This document shows positions 1 through 6,259 of a DNA stretch of 6,980 bases, one piece after another. Source of the DNA: Candidatus Borrarchaeota archaeon (GTDB taxonomy: Archaea > Asgardarchaeota > Sifarchaeia > Borrarchaeales > Borrarchaeaceae); the NCBI GenBank assembly GCA_016840645.1, contig JAEORY010000205.1, positions 1 through 6,980 of the forward strand, given 5' to 3'. The position numbers and the translations under genes are program-made. How positions within the stretch are numbered: position 1 is the stretch's first letter; every line of letters starts with the position of its first letter. The notes under the pieces are model-generated. The model made no database searches. It had not been told where the DNA came from and saw only the letters and a program-made list of their open reading frames with translations.

Positions 1-1014
1 ATTGAGTTTTGTACAAAAAATGTTCCAAGATGGAATCCTGTAAGTATTAGTGGGTATCATATAAGAGAAGCTGGAGCTACTGCTGCACAAGAACTCGCAT
101 TCACACTTTCAGATGGTCTTACGTATGTTAGTAAAACAATTGAAAGAGGGCTTGATGTTGATGCTTTTGCACCTCGATTATCCTTATTTTTCTGTGCTCA
201 CAATGATTTCTTCGAAGAAATAGCAAAATTTAGAGCAGCAAGACGAATGTGGGCACGATTTATGAAAGAACGATTTGGAGCAACAAACGAAAGAAGTCTC
301 TGGATGCGATTTCATACACAGACAAGCGGAGTAGCACTTACTGCACAACAGCCTGAAAATAATATTGTGCGTGTAGCTCTTCAAGCTTTGTCTGCAGTTC
401 TCGGAGGAACACAAAGTCTTCATACCAATAGCTTTGATGAAGCATGGCAACTCCCGTCTGAAAAGGCAGTCACTATAGCCTTAAGAACTCAGCAAATCAT
501 TGCAAATGAAAGTAGCGTAACATCAACAATCGATCCGCTAGCTGGCAGTTATTATATCGAGTGGTTAACTGATAAAATAGAGGAAGAAGCGATGAAATAC
601 ATTGACAGAATTGATAACATGGGAGGCATGATTGAAGCAATAAAGAAAGGCTATCCACAGAGAGAAATTGCAAATAGTGCTTATGAATTCCAAAAAGAAG
701 TTGATAACAAGAAACAGATCATAGTTGGTATAAATCAATTTAAGGATGAACAAGAAGAGCTTGAAATACCTCGTTTCAAAGTTGATCCTGAAGTCGAAAA
801 AACTCAATTAAAAAAATTAAAACAGATTAAGGAAAATAGAAACCATGAGAAAGTATTGAGATACTTAAATGAGTTGAAGAAAGCTACTGAAAGAGATGAA
901 AATATCATTCCATACGTAGTTAATTCTGTTAAAGCATATGCTACTTTAGGCGAGATTATAAGCATTCTTAAGGAAGTTTATGGAGTTTGGAGAGAGGAAC
1001 GCGTGTTTGCTTGA
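1..1014 (+). CDS. mcmA1: Methylmalonyl-CoA mutase large (catalytic) subunit, 5'-truncated by window edge
   Basis: This is the C-terminal 337 residues of the TIM-barrel subunit that isomerises methylmalonyl-CoA and succinyl-CoA by adenosylcobalamin radical chemistry in the cytoplasm. The frame is open from base 1, so the gene begins outside the window, and the first internal ATG (247) is not the start. Mutase landmarks appear in order: [16 protein letters not shown] (the SGYH stretch carries the active-site Tyr and His), [46 protein letters not shown], and [14 protein letters not shown]. It ends after a charged helical tail with no B12-binding domain, which is encoded by the next gene, so the enzyme is of the split type. 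The substrate-selective residues that separate methylmalonyl-CoA from isobutyryl-CoA mutases lie mostly upstream of the window. The substrate call therefore rests on overall resemblance to archaeal methylmalonyl-CoA mutases and on the operon. Confidence 0.95.
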   Translation: MEFCTKNVPRWNPVSISGYHIREAGATAAQELAFTLSDGLTYVSKTIERGLDVDAFAPRLSLFFCAHNDFFEEIAKFRAARRMWARFMKERFGATNERSLWMRFHTQTSGVALTAQQPENNIVRVALQALSAVLGGTQSLHTNSFDEAWQLPSEKAVTIALRTQQIIANESSVTSTIDPLAGSYYIEWLTDKIEEEAMKYIDRIDNMGGMIEAIKKGYPQREIANSAYEFQKEVDNKKQIIVGINQFKDEQEELEIPRFKVDPEVEKTQLKKLKQIKENRNHEKVLRYLNELKKATERDENIIPYVVNSVKAYATLGEIISILKEVYGVWREERVFA

Positions 1015-1024
1015 GGAATTAATA

Positions 1025-1429
1025 ATGAAAAGAATTAAAGTCCTAGTTGCAAAACCTGGCCTTGATGGGCATGATCGTGGAGCTAAAGTCATTTGTAGAG
1101 CTTTAAGAGATGCAGGAATGGAAGTAGTATATTCTGGGCATGAACAAACTCCTGAACAAATTGTAAATGCTGCAATTCAAGAAGATGCAGATGTTATCGG
1201 TTTAAGTATACTAAGCGGTGCACATAGAGCCATTTTGCCCACAGTTACCAAATTACTTTCCGAAAAAGGAATTACTGATGTCCTGGTTATTGTGGGTGGT
1301 ATAATTCCTACCGATGATCATTTATTTCTCAAACAGCACGGAATTGCTGCCATCTTTGGACCCGGCACACCACTCAAAAACGCTGTCGAGTATATTAGAG
1401 AGAACGTGAGTAAGGACAGAGTTCACTAG
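1025..1429 (+). CDS. mcmA2: Methylmalonyl-CoA mutase small (cobalamin-binding) subunit
   Basis: A 134-residue Rossmann-like B12-binding subunit that holds the cobalamin and pairs with the preceding large subunit. The base-off/His-on motif D-x-H-x-x-G is present as DGHDRG (residues 14-19, His16 as the lower cobalt ligand), with the conserved Lys10 just before it. SILSG (61-65) and VGGIIP (90-95) are the usual contacts to the nucleotide tail. The length is typical of a stand-alone domain. I chose ATG 1025 over the in-frame ATG at 980 for three reasons: GAGG at 1013-1016 is 8 bases upstream, [17 protein letters not shown] is the normal family N-terminus, and the 980 start would overlap the large-subunit gene. 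The 10-base gap and a Shine-Dalgarno overlapping the previous stop indicate cotranscription and probably coupled translation. Confidence 0.95.
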   Translation: MKRIKVLVAKPGLDGHDRGAKVICRALRDAGMEVVYSGHEQTPEQIVNAAIQEDADVIGLSILSGAHRAILPTVTKLLSEKGITDVLVIVGGIIPTDDHLFLKQHGIAAIFGPGTPLKNAVEYIRENVSKDRVH

Positions 1430-1440
1430 AGGAAAAATAG

Positions 1441-2406
1441 ATGAACGTAGAAGCACTTATTGATGGTTTATTCAAAGGCGATATCATAAGCACAACTCGC
1501 CTAATTTCCCTAATTGAAAACGATTTTTTAAAAGCGGAAGAAATTAGTCGCAGGATTTATCCACATACTGGAAATGCTCATGTAGTTGGGATAACAGGTC
1601 CTCCTGGAGTCGGTAAAAGCAGTTTGGTAAATAAACTAGCACTTGGATGGAATAAAAGAGGAAAAAAAATTGGAATAATTGCAGTAGATCCATCCAGCCC
1701 TTATAGCGGTGGAGCGTTACTGGGAGACAGAATAAGAATGCGAGAAATTACAGGCATCGAAGGAATTTTCATTCGTAGTATGGCTACAAGGGGATCTTTG
1801 GGAGGACTTGCTAGAGCTACACGAGATGCTATCAACATCTTGGATGCATCTGGCATGTATGACGTTGTAATCGTTGAAACAGTGGGTGCGGGACAATCTG
1901 AAGTTGAAATAATGAGGGTAGCAAAGACTGTTGTAATGGTATTATGCCCGGGCTTGGGAGACGAAATTCAGGCTATGAAAGCAGGGGCAATGGAAATTGC
2001 AGATATATTTGCGGTCAACAAAGCAGATAAACCAGAAGCTATAGAAACTGTCAATGATCTTGAGAGAATGTTGGATTATGAGGGATTAAATGAGGGCAAA
2101 GCAGGTTGGATGCCATCAATCGTAAGCACATCATCTACCATGAACACTGGTATTGATGAACTTGTAAACAAAATTGAGGAGCACCAAGAATTTCTAGCAA
2201 ATATGACTTCAGAGGAATTCCATGAAAAAAGAGCGGCCATGGAGTTAATTGATACACTAATAACTAAAATCGAGAATGAAGCTATTAAGAAAGCGAAGGA
2301 AAGTCCCGTTTATAATGAACTTATTAAAAAAATTGTTGAAAAGAGAATAGATCCCTACCAAGCGGCAGATATCATTCTCAAGGAATACATGCAATTAAGC
2401 AGGTGA
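1441..2406 (+). CDS. meaB: MeaB/ArgK-family G-protein chaperone of methylmalonyl-CoA mutase
   Basis: A 321-residue SIMIBI-class GTPase. Family members bind methylmalonyl-CoA mutase, gate cofactor loading, and protect or reactivate the enzyme; older annotations call it ArgK or LAO/AO transport ATPase. Visible motifs are the P-loop GPPGVGKSS (53-61), the switch region VDPSSPYSGGALLGDRIRM (82-100), ETVGAGQSE (146-154) and the base-specificity motif NKAD (193-196). The C-terminal helical dimerisation arm (about 255-321) ends near DPYQAADIILKEYM, as in complete homologues, so nothing substantial is missing. AGAGG at 1428-1432 lies 8 bases before the ATG, and the gap to the B12-subunit gene is 11 bases. 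The present TGA stop (2404-2406) lies within the tip of an insertion-sequence right end. The reconstructed uninserted site would give the same last residue followed by TAA TAA. Confidence 0.95.
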   Translation: MNVEALIDGLFKGDIISTTRLISLIENDFLKAEEISRRIYPHTGNAHVVGITGPPGVGKSSLVNKLALGWNKRGKKIGIIAVDPSSPYSGGALLGDRIRMREITGIEGIFIRSMATRGSLGGLARATRDAINILDASGMYDVVIVETVGAGQSEVEIMRVAKTVVMVLCPGLGDEIQAMKAGAMEIADIFAVNKADKPEAIETVNDLERMLDYEGLNEGKAGWMPSIVSTSSTMNTGIDELVNKIEEHQEFLANMTSEEFHEKRAAMELIDTLITKIENEAIKKAKESPVYNELIKKIVEKRIDPYQAADIILKEYMQLSR

Positions 2407-2434
2407 GCTACCTCGTGCTAAAGCCTCGAGGCTT
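2403..2434 (-). repeat. Right-end hairpin of the IS relic
   Basis: On the plus strand CCTCG (2411-2415) pairs with CGAGG (2427-2431), and the inner GC pair (2417-2418 with 2423-2424) closes a four-base loop (2419-2422). On the minus strand the loop reads TTTA and the tip reads GGTAGCTCAC. A perfect 14-base palindrome AAGCCTCGAGGCTT (2421-2434) overlaps it. In living elements this segment is the Y1-transposase recognition hairpin and also the 3' scaffold of the TnpB guide RNA. The tip contributes the bases of the meaB stop codon. Confidence 0.65.
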
Positions 2435-2684
2435 CCTGCTTCAACGACAGACTCGATCCCCTGGCGGGTTACGGAGGTCTTATCTCCACAGGCTTAACAT
2501 CCCTACGCCCCGTAGGTACTGTTAACGATGGTGAGGCGATCGGAGTATGCACCTTGTCTGCAAGTGTGCGTATTATCCCTCCAATTGCTGTTGTTATCTC
2601 TGTCATACCACCTATATAATTCTTAGGGAGACCCCTTGATGCAAATGATGAAAGTGAACACTCACCACCGCAATTCATCACCAC
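2407..2684 (-). pseudogene. tnpB: Decayed C-terminal tail of TnpB (RNA-guided nuclease of IS200/IS605 elements)
   Basis: Only the poorly conserved tail beyond the zinc ribbon and RuvC motifs survives. One frame (2684 down to a stop at 2469-2471) reads VMNCGGECSL at its start and DVKPVEIRPP at its end. The neighbouring frame continues with VTRQGIESVVEAGSLEAL. The pair VEI...VVEAGS is the familiar ending of archaeal TnpB proteins, so a frameshift near 2472 now splits it. The open stretch could start at a GTG (2684), but with no catalytic residues it is a fossil rather than a 71-residue gene. The DNA coding the EAGS motif (2431-2442) overlaps the right-end stem, as usual where the guide-RNA scaffold overlaps the tnpB 3' end. 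The assignment rests on motif memory rather than a search. Confidence 0.6.
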
Positions 2685-2699
2685 GCTGAAGCGGTGGTG
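2663..2699 (-). repeat. Left-end-like hairpin pair of the IS relic
   Basis: Two alternative foldings share one arm. CACCACCGC (2663-2671) is perfectly complementary to GCGGTGGTG (2691-2699) across a 19-base loop. CACCACGCT (2679-2687) pairs with AGCGGTGGTG (2690-2699) with one bulged G and a two-base loop. The short TCACCAC repeat occurs at 2662-2668 and 2678-2684. A compact subterminal hairpin is expected near an IS200/IS605 left end, and the duplicated arm could mark the internal deletion junction that joined the left end to the tnpB tail. The stop of the neighbouring minus-strand gene (2678-2680) falls inside it. Confidence 0.5.
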
Positions 2700-3568
2700 C
2701 TTTCTTGCTTAGCTACTCGTAATAACTTATTTGCCCTTAGACATGCTCGTTTTAGCGTGAGAATCTGTTTTAAGTCATCATTAAGAGTTAAGCCAACAAT
2801 TATATTGAATCCATTTTTATGAAGAGTTGTTATTTCGTTGGAAATAGTATTGAAATCCCCGTATAAAGACAGATTTTCAGCGTAATTTCTCAACAAATTA
2901 TTTTTATCATCAGATTTTTCTAGCTTCGTTAATTCATCGCAATTCAAGTGAGTTAATCCTAAATCACATTGTGCTTTTTTTCTTCTCAAAATATATTCGC
3001 AAAGCTTTTTTGTGATACCATTTTCCGAATTTGTATAAAGATACGGTGCGTAAAGCGCAAAATTGAACTCTCTATCGAATTGATTCCTTATTATTTCAGT
3101 TTCTTTGACTGATGTCTCTGATTTGAGTACAAAGGGAATATAATTGTGTTTATACCCGTTTTCTGAAAGATTTTGAAGAATTCCCAGTGTAGGATTCATG
3201 CAACTTTCAGTTCCGATGAATATGTCTAGACTATTGCTTGATCTATCAGATATATACTGGCTAAGGTCTACAATTTCAAATACACTTTTTGATTTCTCAA
3301 CTTCATTCAAATACGCTGAATTGCCCGCAACGAGACAGAAACCCAAGTTAGTAAATGACTCTGATAACTCAATAAAATCATCAAGCTCAGAGTGTGCAGT
3401 ATGTATGCCAAAGCGATCGGCTCTAGCGGCCACTGTTACAATAATTTTTGAGGATCCATCGATCTTTTCTAATTTCTGAAGAACTTTTGATAACTCTGAG
3501 AGCGTTATATCGTATATTGCTCCTTCAAAATCAAAAATAATATAATCGATTTCGATGGACGACGCCAA
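2678..3568 (-). CDS. Uncharacterised protein, possibly a divergent luciferase-like TIM-barrel protein; N-terminus probably frame-disrupted
   Basis: An open frame of 296 residues that I do not recognise securely. It is soluble, without signal peptide or membrane segments, and alternates strand-like stretches (IDYIIFDFEGAIYD, SKIIVTVAARADRFGI, LGFCLVAGN, LDIFIGTES) with helices, as in an alpha/beta barrel. The segment NFALYAPYLYTNSENG followed by LCEYILRRK, and the C-terminal NLSLYGDFNTISNEITTL with NGFNIIVGLTL, resemble the 'xYGTPEEVAERI...GVD' end of luciferase-like flavin or F420 oxidoreductases. That is a weak analogy, not an identification. The TTG at 3566-3568 has no Shine-Dalgarno, and the frame stays open upstream to 3650. 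A much better start lies at 3666-3668 in another frame. The last residues (about STTASAW) and the stop come from the IS relic. The gene is convergent with meaB. Confidence 0.7.
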   Translation of the reverse strand: MASSIEIDYIIFDFEGAIYDITLSELSKVLQKLEKIDGSSKIIVTVAARADRFGIHTAHSELDDFIELSESFTNLGFCLVAGNSAYLNEVEKSKSVFEIVDLSQYISDRSSNSLDIFIGTESCMNPTLGILQNLSENGYKHNYIPFVLKSETSVKETEIIRNQFDREFNFALYAPYLYTNSENGITKKLCEYILRRKKAQCDLGLTHLNCDELTKLEKSDDKNNLLRNYAENLSLYGDFNTISNEITTLHKNGFNIIVGLTLNDDLKQILTLKRACLRANKLLRVAKQESTTASAW

Positions 3569-3668
3569 TAATGTGTGATATAGCGTTTTCTTTTTTCTCT
3601 TATACAGATTATCTCCATATCTGGAACGTTTAATAGCTAATCCACTCTGGAACTAATTCACCTCTCAA
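3569..3668 (-). other. Probable original N-terminus of the uncharacterised gene, now out of frame
   Basis: Behind a perfect Shine-Dalgarno, a TTG (3666-3668) opens a 12-codon frame, (M)RGELVPEWISY, that ends at TAA 3630-3632. Skipping one T (3632) joins it to the main frame as KRSRYGDNLYKRKKK, then TLYHTL, then ASSIEIDYIIF, with no stop. The restored protein would have about 329 residues. The quality of the ribosome site and the continuous open frame on both sides argue that this was, or still is, the gene's start. The disruption is either a real one-base insertion or a sequencing error next to short T and A runs. Confidence 0.55.
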
Positions 3669-3675
3669 AAAAACA

Positions 3676-3682
3676 CACCTCC
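3676..3682 (-). promoter_or_regulatory. Strong Shine-Dalgarno GGAGGTG for the TTG at 3668
   Basis: GGAGGTG on the minus strand ends 7 bases before a TTG at 3668 (9 bases counted from GGAGG). It is the best ribosome-binding site in the window. It decides the start of the uncharacterised gene, because the in-frame TTG at 3568 has none. Confidence 0.6.
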
Positions 3683-3819
3683 AATATAGATTCAGCTTGA
3701 AAGTAAACGAAAATCTGCTCGTGTTCTGTGGAATATTTTCTGGGGCTACAAAAAGAATTTAGATCAATATGGAACGCGATACCCCATTTGTACCTACCTC
3801 GAACACTAAACCATCATTT

Positions 3820-3842
3820 CAAGGTAGACTATAAAAACCTTG
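3820..3842 (-). promoter_or_regulatory. Inverted repeat enclosing a TATA-like element (possible promoter or terminator)
   Basis: The 6-bp perfect stem CAAGGT/ACCTTG has an 11-base loop. Read on the minus strand it carries GGTTTTTATAG, which resembles an archaeal TATA box. If used, transcription would start near 3800 and leave a leader of about 130 bases before the TTG at 3668. It could equally be a weak hairpin terminator for the exporter operon, although no U-tract follows the stem directly. Confidence 0.25.
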
Positions 3843-3860
3843 CTATTTCTGTACGGCAAG

Positions 3861-3870
3861 CCTAAAAATA
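3861..3870 (-). terminator. Possible T-rich terminator after the exporter operon
   Basis: The minus-strand sequence TATTTTTAGG lies about 30 bases past the stop of the second permease gene. Archaeal termination often uses short T-runs without a stem. This one has only five Ts in an AT-rich spacer, so it is a weak candidate. Confidence 0.2.
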
Positions 3871-3896
3871 TCAATTTTGACATACACTATGATTTT

Positions 3897-5075
3897 TTAC
3901 GTCCTTAGTACATCTACAGGCTTAATTCTAATTGTTTTAATGACTGGATACAAACCTGCAAGTCCTCCGATTCCTGTCGAAAGTAGAAGGGCCTGGATGA
4001 TTGTTTGAATGGTCAAAACTGCCTTAAATGTAAAGCCAGCAGAACTGACTGTAAAACCGATTACCCGAAAGATTATGATCGCCCCAAAGCTCCCAATTAA
4101 CCCTCCTAGAAAACCTATCAGTAAAACTTCCATCATAAATATTGAAAGAACTGAGAAGTTTTCAAAACCGATTGCTTTAAGAATCGCGATTTCATGGCGT
4201 CTTTCATCAATTAAATTGATCATAACATTTAATATACCCATAACTGCCGCCAAGACAGTTGTTATTACAATTAAATTCATTATAACCAAGAATTGGTCGA
4301 GCATGTCTGTCATTGACTTCCATACTTTCGATTCCTTGGCGGCATCCACGCCATCTATGTTTGCTTCGATGTCCTGAATTACTTGGTCGATGTTTGTAGG
4401 ATCATTTGGTTTTACAACGAAATAGCTAGTCTCATTAGTTTCCAACTCCAGAACTTCACGAGCTTTAAATGCAGGCATCCACATTTCGCTATCTTGCATC
4501 GTATCTGTAGCAAAAATCCCAACAATTTGGAATTTGTATTGCTCTAACGTAACATCATCAGTCTCATTTTCCAATCCATGAAAAAGCGTTATTTTATAAA
4601 ACTCACCAACTTCGAGGTCTTTCTCATCCGCCAAGTATTGACCAACCATAATACGTGAAGTAAGAGCTGTAGTGTCGTTGATATTCAGACTTCTGCCTTC
4701 TAATATCTTCGCATTAGTGACATTTTCATACGTGTCTACATCAACACCTCTTATAAGATTAAAGCGGTTATTTTCGTCAAGGGTGAATCCTGTAACCATT
4801 TCAGAAACTACATCTACATTTTGAATCTCTTCTAATTCTTCACTCATGTTTCGAGCAAGGACGGAACTCCAAGGGGTAGCACTCCCCTCTTCAAGAACAA
4901 GAATGTTGTCTATTCCTGCACTGGAAAATGTCGCACGCAGGCCATCAGCTGCAGCCATCATGCTCGTAAAAATCAAAATGACAATGGCAACGCCGATTAT
5001 TGGAGTAGCTAATGACCTCCAGTAAGAATGAATATCCTTCAATGCTAAACGGAAGACATCGAATACTTTGGTCAT
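3897..5075 (-). CDS. ABC exporter permease, FtsX/MacB type (second permease)
   Basis: A 392-residue membrane subunit. TM1 (about 22-43) is followed by a large extracytoplasmic MacB-type periplasmic-core-like domain (about 45-260), which contains ILVLEEG, the IRGVDVDTYENV stretch and FQIVGIFATDTMQDSEMWMP. Three C-terminal TMs follow (about 263-288, 308-340, 352-378), forming the FtsX domain. The cytosolic motif ERRHEIAILKAIG (291-303) after TM2 is the usual contact region with the ATPase, and IKPVDVLRT is a typical family C-terminus. ATG 5075 is preceded by AGGT (5083-5086), which overlaps the stop of the first permease gene; the genes are 9 bases apart. It is homologous to but clearly distinct from the upstream permease, which suggests a heterodimeric membrane core. 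The substrate is unknown: macrolide, lipoprotein and peptide exporters all share this fold. Confidence 0.92.
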   Translation of the reverse strand: MTKVFDVFRLALKDIHSYWRSLATPIIGVAIVILIFTSMMAAADGLRATFSSAGIDNILVLEEGSATPWSSVLARNMSEELEEIQNVDVVSEMVTGFTLDENNRFNLIRGVDVDTYENVTNAKILEGRSLNINDTTALTSRIMVGQYLADEKDLEVGEFYKITLFHGLENETDDVTLEQYKFQIVGIFATDTMQDSEMWMPAFKAREVLELETNETSYFVVKPNDPTNIDQVIQDIEANIDGVDAAKESKVWKSMTDMLDQFLVIMNLIVITTVLAAVMGILNVMINLIDERRHEIAILKAIGFENFSVLSIFMMEVLLIGFLGGLIGSFGAIIIFRVIGFTVSSAGFTFKAVLTIQTIIQALLLSTGIGGLAGLYPVIKTIRIKPVDVLRT

Positions 5076-5084
5076 TTTCTATAC

Positions 5085-6245
5085 CTAGCCGAATTTCTGT
5101 AGTATATCTAACGCCCATTTACGGGAAATTTTCGTTATTGGGTATAAACCTCCTATCAATCCTAGAATTGTGGATATGATAACAGATTCAAACGCTAATT
5201 GGTATGTGAGGTTAATAGAAATTAGATAGCCTGCCAACTCAACGTTTGATACTCCAAAAATATTTAGCATAAAGAACCCTAGAATTACTCCTACAATTCC
5301 ACCTAAGAATCCAAGAAACACTGCTTCTACTGCATATATCAGCGCAATTGACTTATTTGAAACACCTACTGATTTCATGATGCCAATATCATGTCTGCGC
5401 TCTCGAAGTGTCATTGTCATGGTATTCATCATGCCAAGAATAGCCGCTGCTAAGGCTATCATTGAAACTGCAAGTATTACACCACGAAAACTCTCAAGAG
5501 CTTCAGCATTAGCTTCCATATATTCATCTGCTTCAAATACAACAACCCCACGAATATTGTCTTCGATTTGTCTCCTTACATCATCTACGTAATCAAGATC
5601 TGTGACTTTTACGACGATTAAGCTCACTTTATGCAACTTACCAACGAGATTTTGCGCGTCCCGCATGGTTAACCAGATCTCAGAGTCAATTATAGTTGAT
5701 GCCGAGAATATACCTTTGATTGTGAAAGTATGTTCCTTTAGGACTATCGTGTTTCCCACCGTTTTCCCGTGTTTTTCTGCAACATTGATTCCGATCATGC
5801 AGTAATTCCGGTCCTTCTGAGCATCGCTTAATTCCTCTCCAGCTATTATCTCATATTTTTCGATAACTTGTTTATATGAATCGACTTGAAGTCCACGCAT
5901 GGTTAAAAATTCACTATCTTCATCATTAGTAGAATTATCGACCATCCACCACAAAAATCCACTTACGCCGTCTATGTATTCAGGAGTTACTACTCTTTCA
6001 ATCTTTTTTACATACCATTCCGGCATTTGACTGACCGTAGGGTCTTCTTTACCTCTCTTCATTACGAAGAGACGGTAATCATAGGCTATAGATGTTTGCT
6101 CAACAAGGGCGTCCATTGTATTTGCAGCTGATATCATTACAATGTAGCTGACGATGATTCCTGCGATCCCTATAACGGTAATCGCATTTCTTAGTTTCTT
6201 TGATTTCAAATCGCGAATGGAAATGAAAAGAAATCCTAACTTCAA
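5085..6245 (-). CDS. ABC exporter permease, FtsX/MacB type (first permease)
   Basis: A 386-residue membrane subunit with the same plan as its downstream neighbour. TM1 (about 20-42) precedes an extracytoplasmic domain (about 44-250) with MRGLQVDSYKQV and FTIKGIFSASTIIDSEIWLTM. TM2 (about 255-277) leads to the cytosolic motif RERRHDIGIMKSVG (281-294), then TM3 (about 299-330) and TM4 (about 350-371). The start is a TTG (6243-6245) with AGGAG (6255-6259) 9 bases upstream, overlapping the ATPase stop codon. That spacing makes the TTG convincing although it is not ATG. A 12-base gap to the ATPase gene shows one transcription unit. Its partner is probably the second permease. Confidence 0.92.
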   Translation of the reverse strand: MKLGFLFISIRDLKSKKLRNAITVIGIAGIIVSYIVMISAANTMDALVEQTSIAYDYRLFVMKRGKEDPTVSQMPEWYVKKIERVVTPEYIDGVSGFLWWMVDNSTNDEDSEFLTMRGLQVDSYKQVIEKYEIIAGEELSDAQKDRNYCMIGINVAEKHGKTVGNTIVLKEHTFTIKGIFSASTIIDSEIWLTMRDAQNLVGKLHKVSLIVVKVTDLDYVDDVRRQIEDNIRGVVVFEADEYMEANAEALESFRGVILAVSMIALAAAILGMMNTMTMTLRERRHDIGIMKSVGVSNKSIALIYAVEAVFLGFLGGIVGVILGFFMLNIFGVSNVELAGYLISINLTYQLAFESVIISTILGLIGGLYPITKISRKWALDILQKFG

Positions 6246-6254
6246 CCTGCTATT

Positions 6255-6259
6255 CTCCT
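6255..6259 (-). promoter_or_regulatory. Shine-Dalgarno AGGAG deciding a TTG start
   Basis: AGGAG on the minus strand overlaps the ATPase stop codon (6258-6260) and ends 9 bases before TTG 6245. It supports the non-ATG start of the first permease and suggests that its translation is coupled to that of the ATPase. Confidence 0.6.

Larger units (their letters stand above)
2403..2718 (-). mobile_element. Relic of an IS200/IS605-family (IS1341/tnpB-type) element, internally deleted
   Basis: A remnant of about 316 bases, visibly richer in G+C than its neighbours. Read on the minus strand it has a left-end-like hairpin (2663-2699), a decayed tnpB 3' tail, and a right end. The right end has the arrangement GAAGC, stem-loop with a TTTA loop, then GGTAGCTCAC, which closely resembles archaeal IS1341-type right ends. 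The proposed boundaries are TTAC immediately outside the left end (2719-2722) and TCAC as the right tip (2403-2406), matching the family rule of insertion 3' of a short motif without target duplication. No tnpA is present and most of tnpB is gone, so the element could move only in trans. The family call is fairly sure. The exact left boundary is inferred from the empty-site reconstruction. Confidence 0.65.
3669..3896. other. Non-coding spacer between the exporter operon and the uncharacterised gene
   Basis: About 230 bases with no credible gene on either strand. It contains the Shine-Dalgarno at 3676-3682 and an inverted repeat CAAGGT (3820-3825) / ACCTTG (3837-3842). The loop of that repeat reads on the minus strand as part of TTTTTATAGTC, an archaeal TATA-like element. 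A T-rich stretch on the minus strand (3862-3870) lies just past the end of the permease gene. The promoter of the uncharacterised gene is expected here but cannot be placed with confidence. Confidence 0.5.

Noticed and set aside
184..450. Minus-strand open frame of 88 codons inside the mutase gene
   Set aside because: It is wholly antisense to well-conserved mutase coding sequence, is Cys/Ser-rich without family resemblance, and has no ribosome site.
980..1024. Longer start for the B12-binding subunit at ATG 980
   Set aside because: It would overlap the large-subunit gene, lacks a Shine-Dalgarno, and adds residues not found in the family. ATG 1025 has GAGG at good spacing.
2421..2434. Perfect palindrome AAGCCTCGAGGCTT as a regulator operator
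   Set aside because: It lies inside the IS right-end stem at the 3' end of convergent genes, so the transposon explains it better than an operator does.
2469..2684. A 71-residue minus-strand gene starting at GTG
   Set aside because: It reads as the tail of TnpB without catalytic parts, and it is followed by a frameshifted continuation, so it is a pseudogene fragment.
3198..3479. Plus-strand open frame of 93 codons
   Set aside because: It is antisense to the uncharacterised gene, has no ribosome site or recognisable motif, and is consistent with a chance frame.
3769..3834. Short plus-strand frame of 21 codons starting ATG GAA CGC
   Set aside because: There is no Shine-Dalgarno and no recognisable product, and its length is within chance expectation for the spacer.
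3669..3896. A small RNA, riboswitch or tRNA in the spacer
   Set aside because: Apart from a 6-bp inverted repeat, I saw no cloverleaf, conserved aptamer pattern or strong hairpin.
4009..4377. Plus-strand open frame within the second permease gene
   Set aside because: It is a shadow of the membrane protein's coding strand and has no independent start signal or family resemblance.
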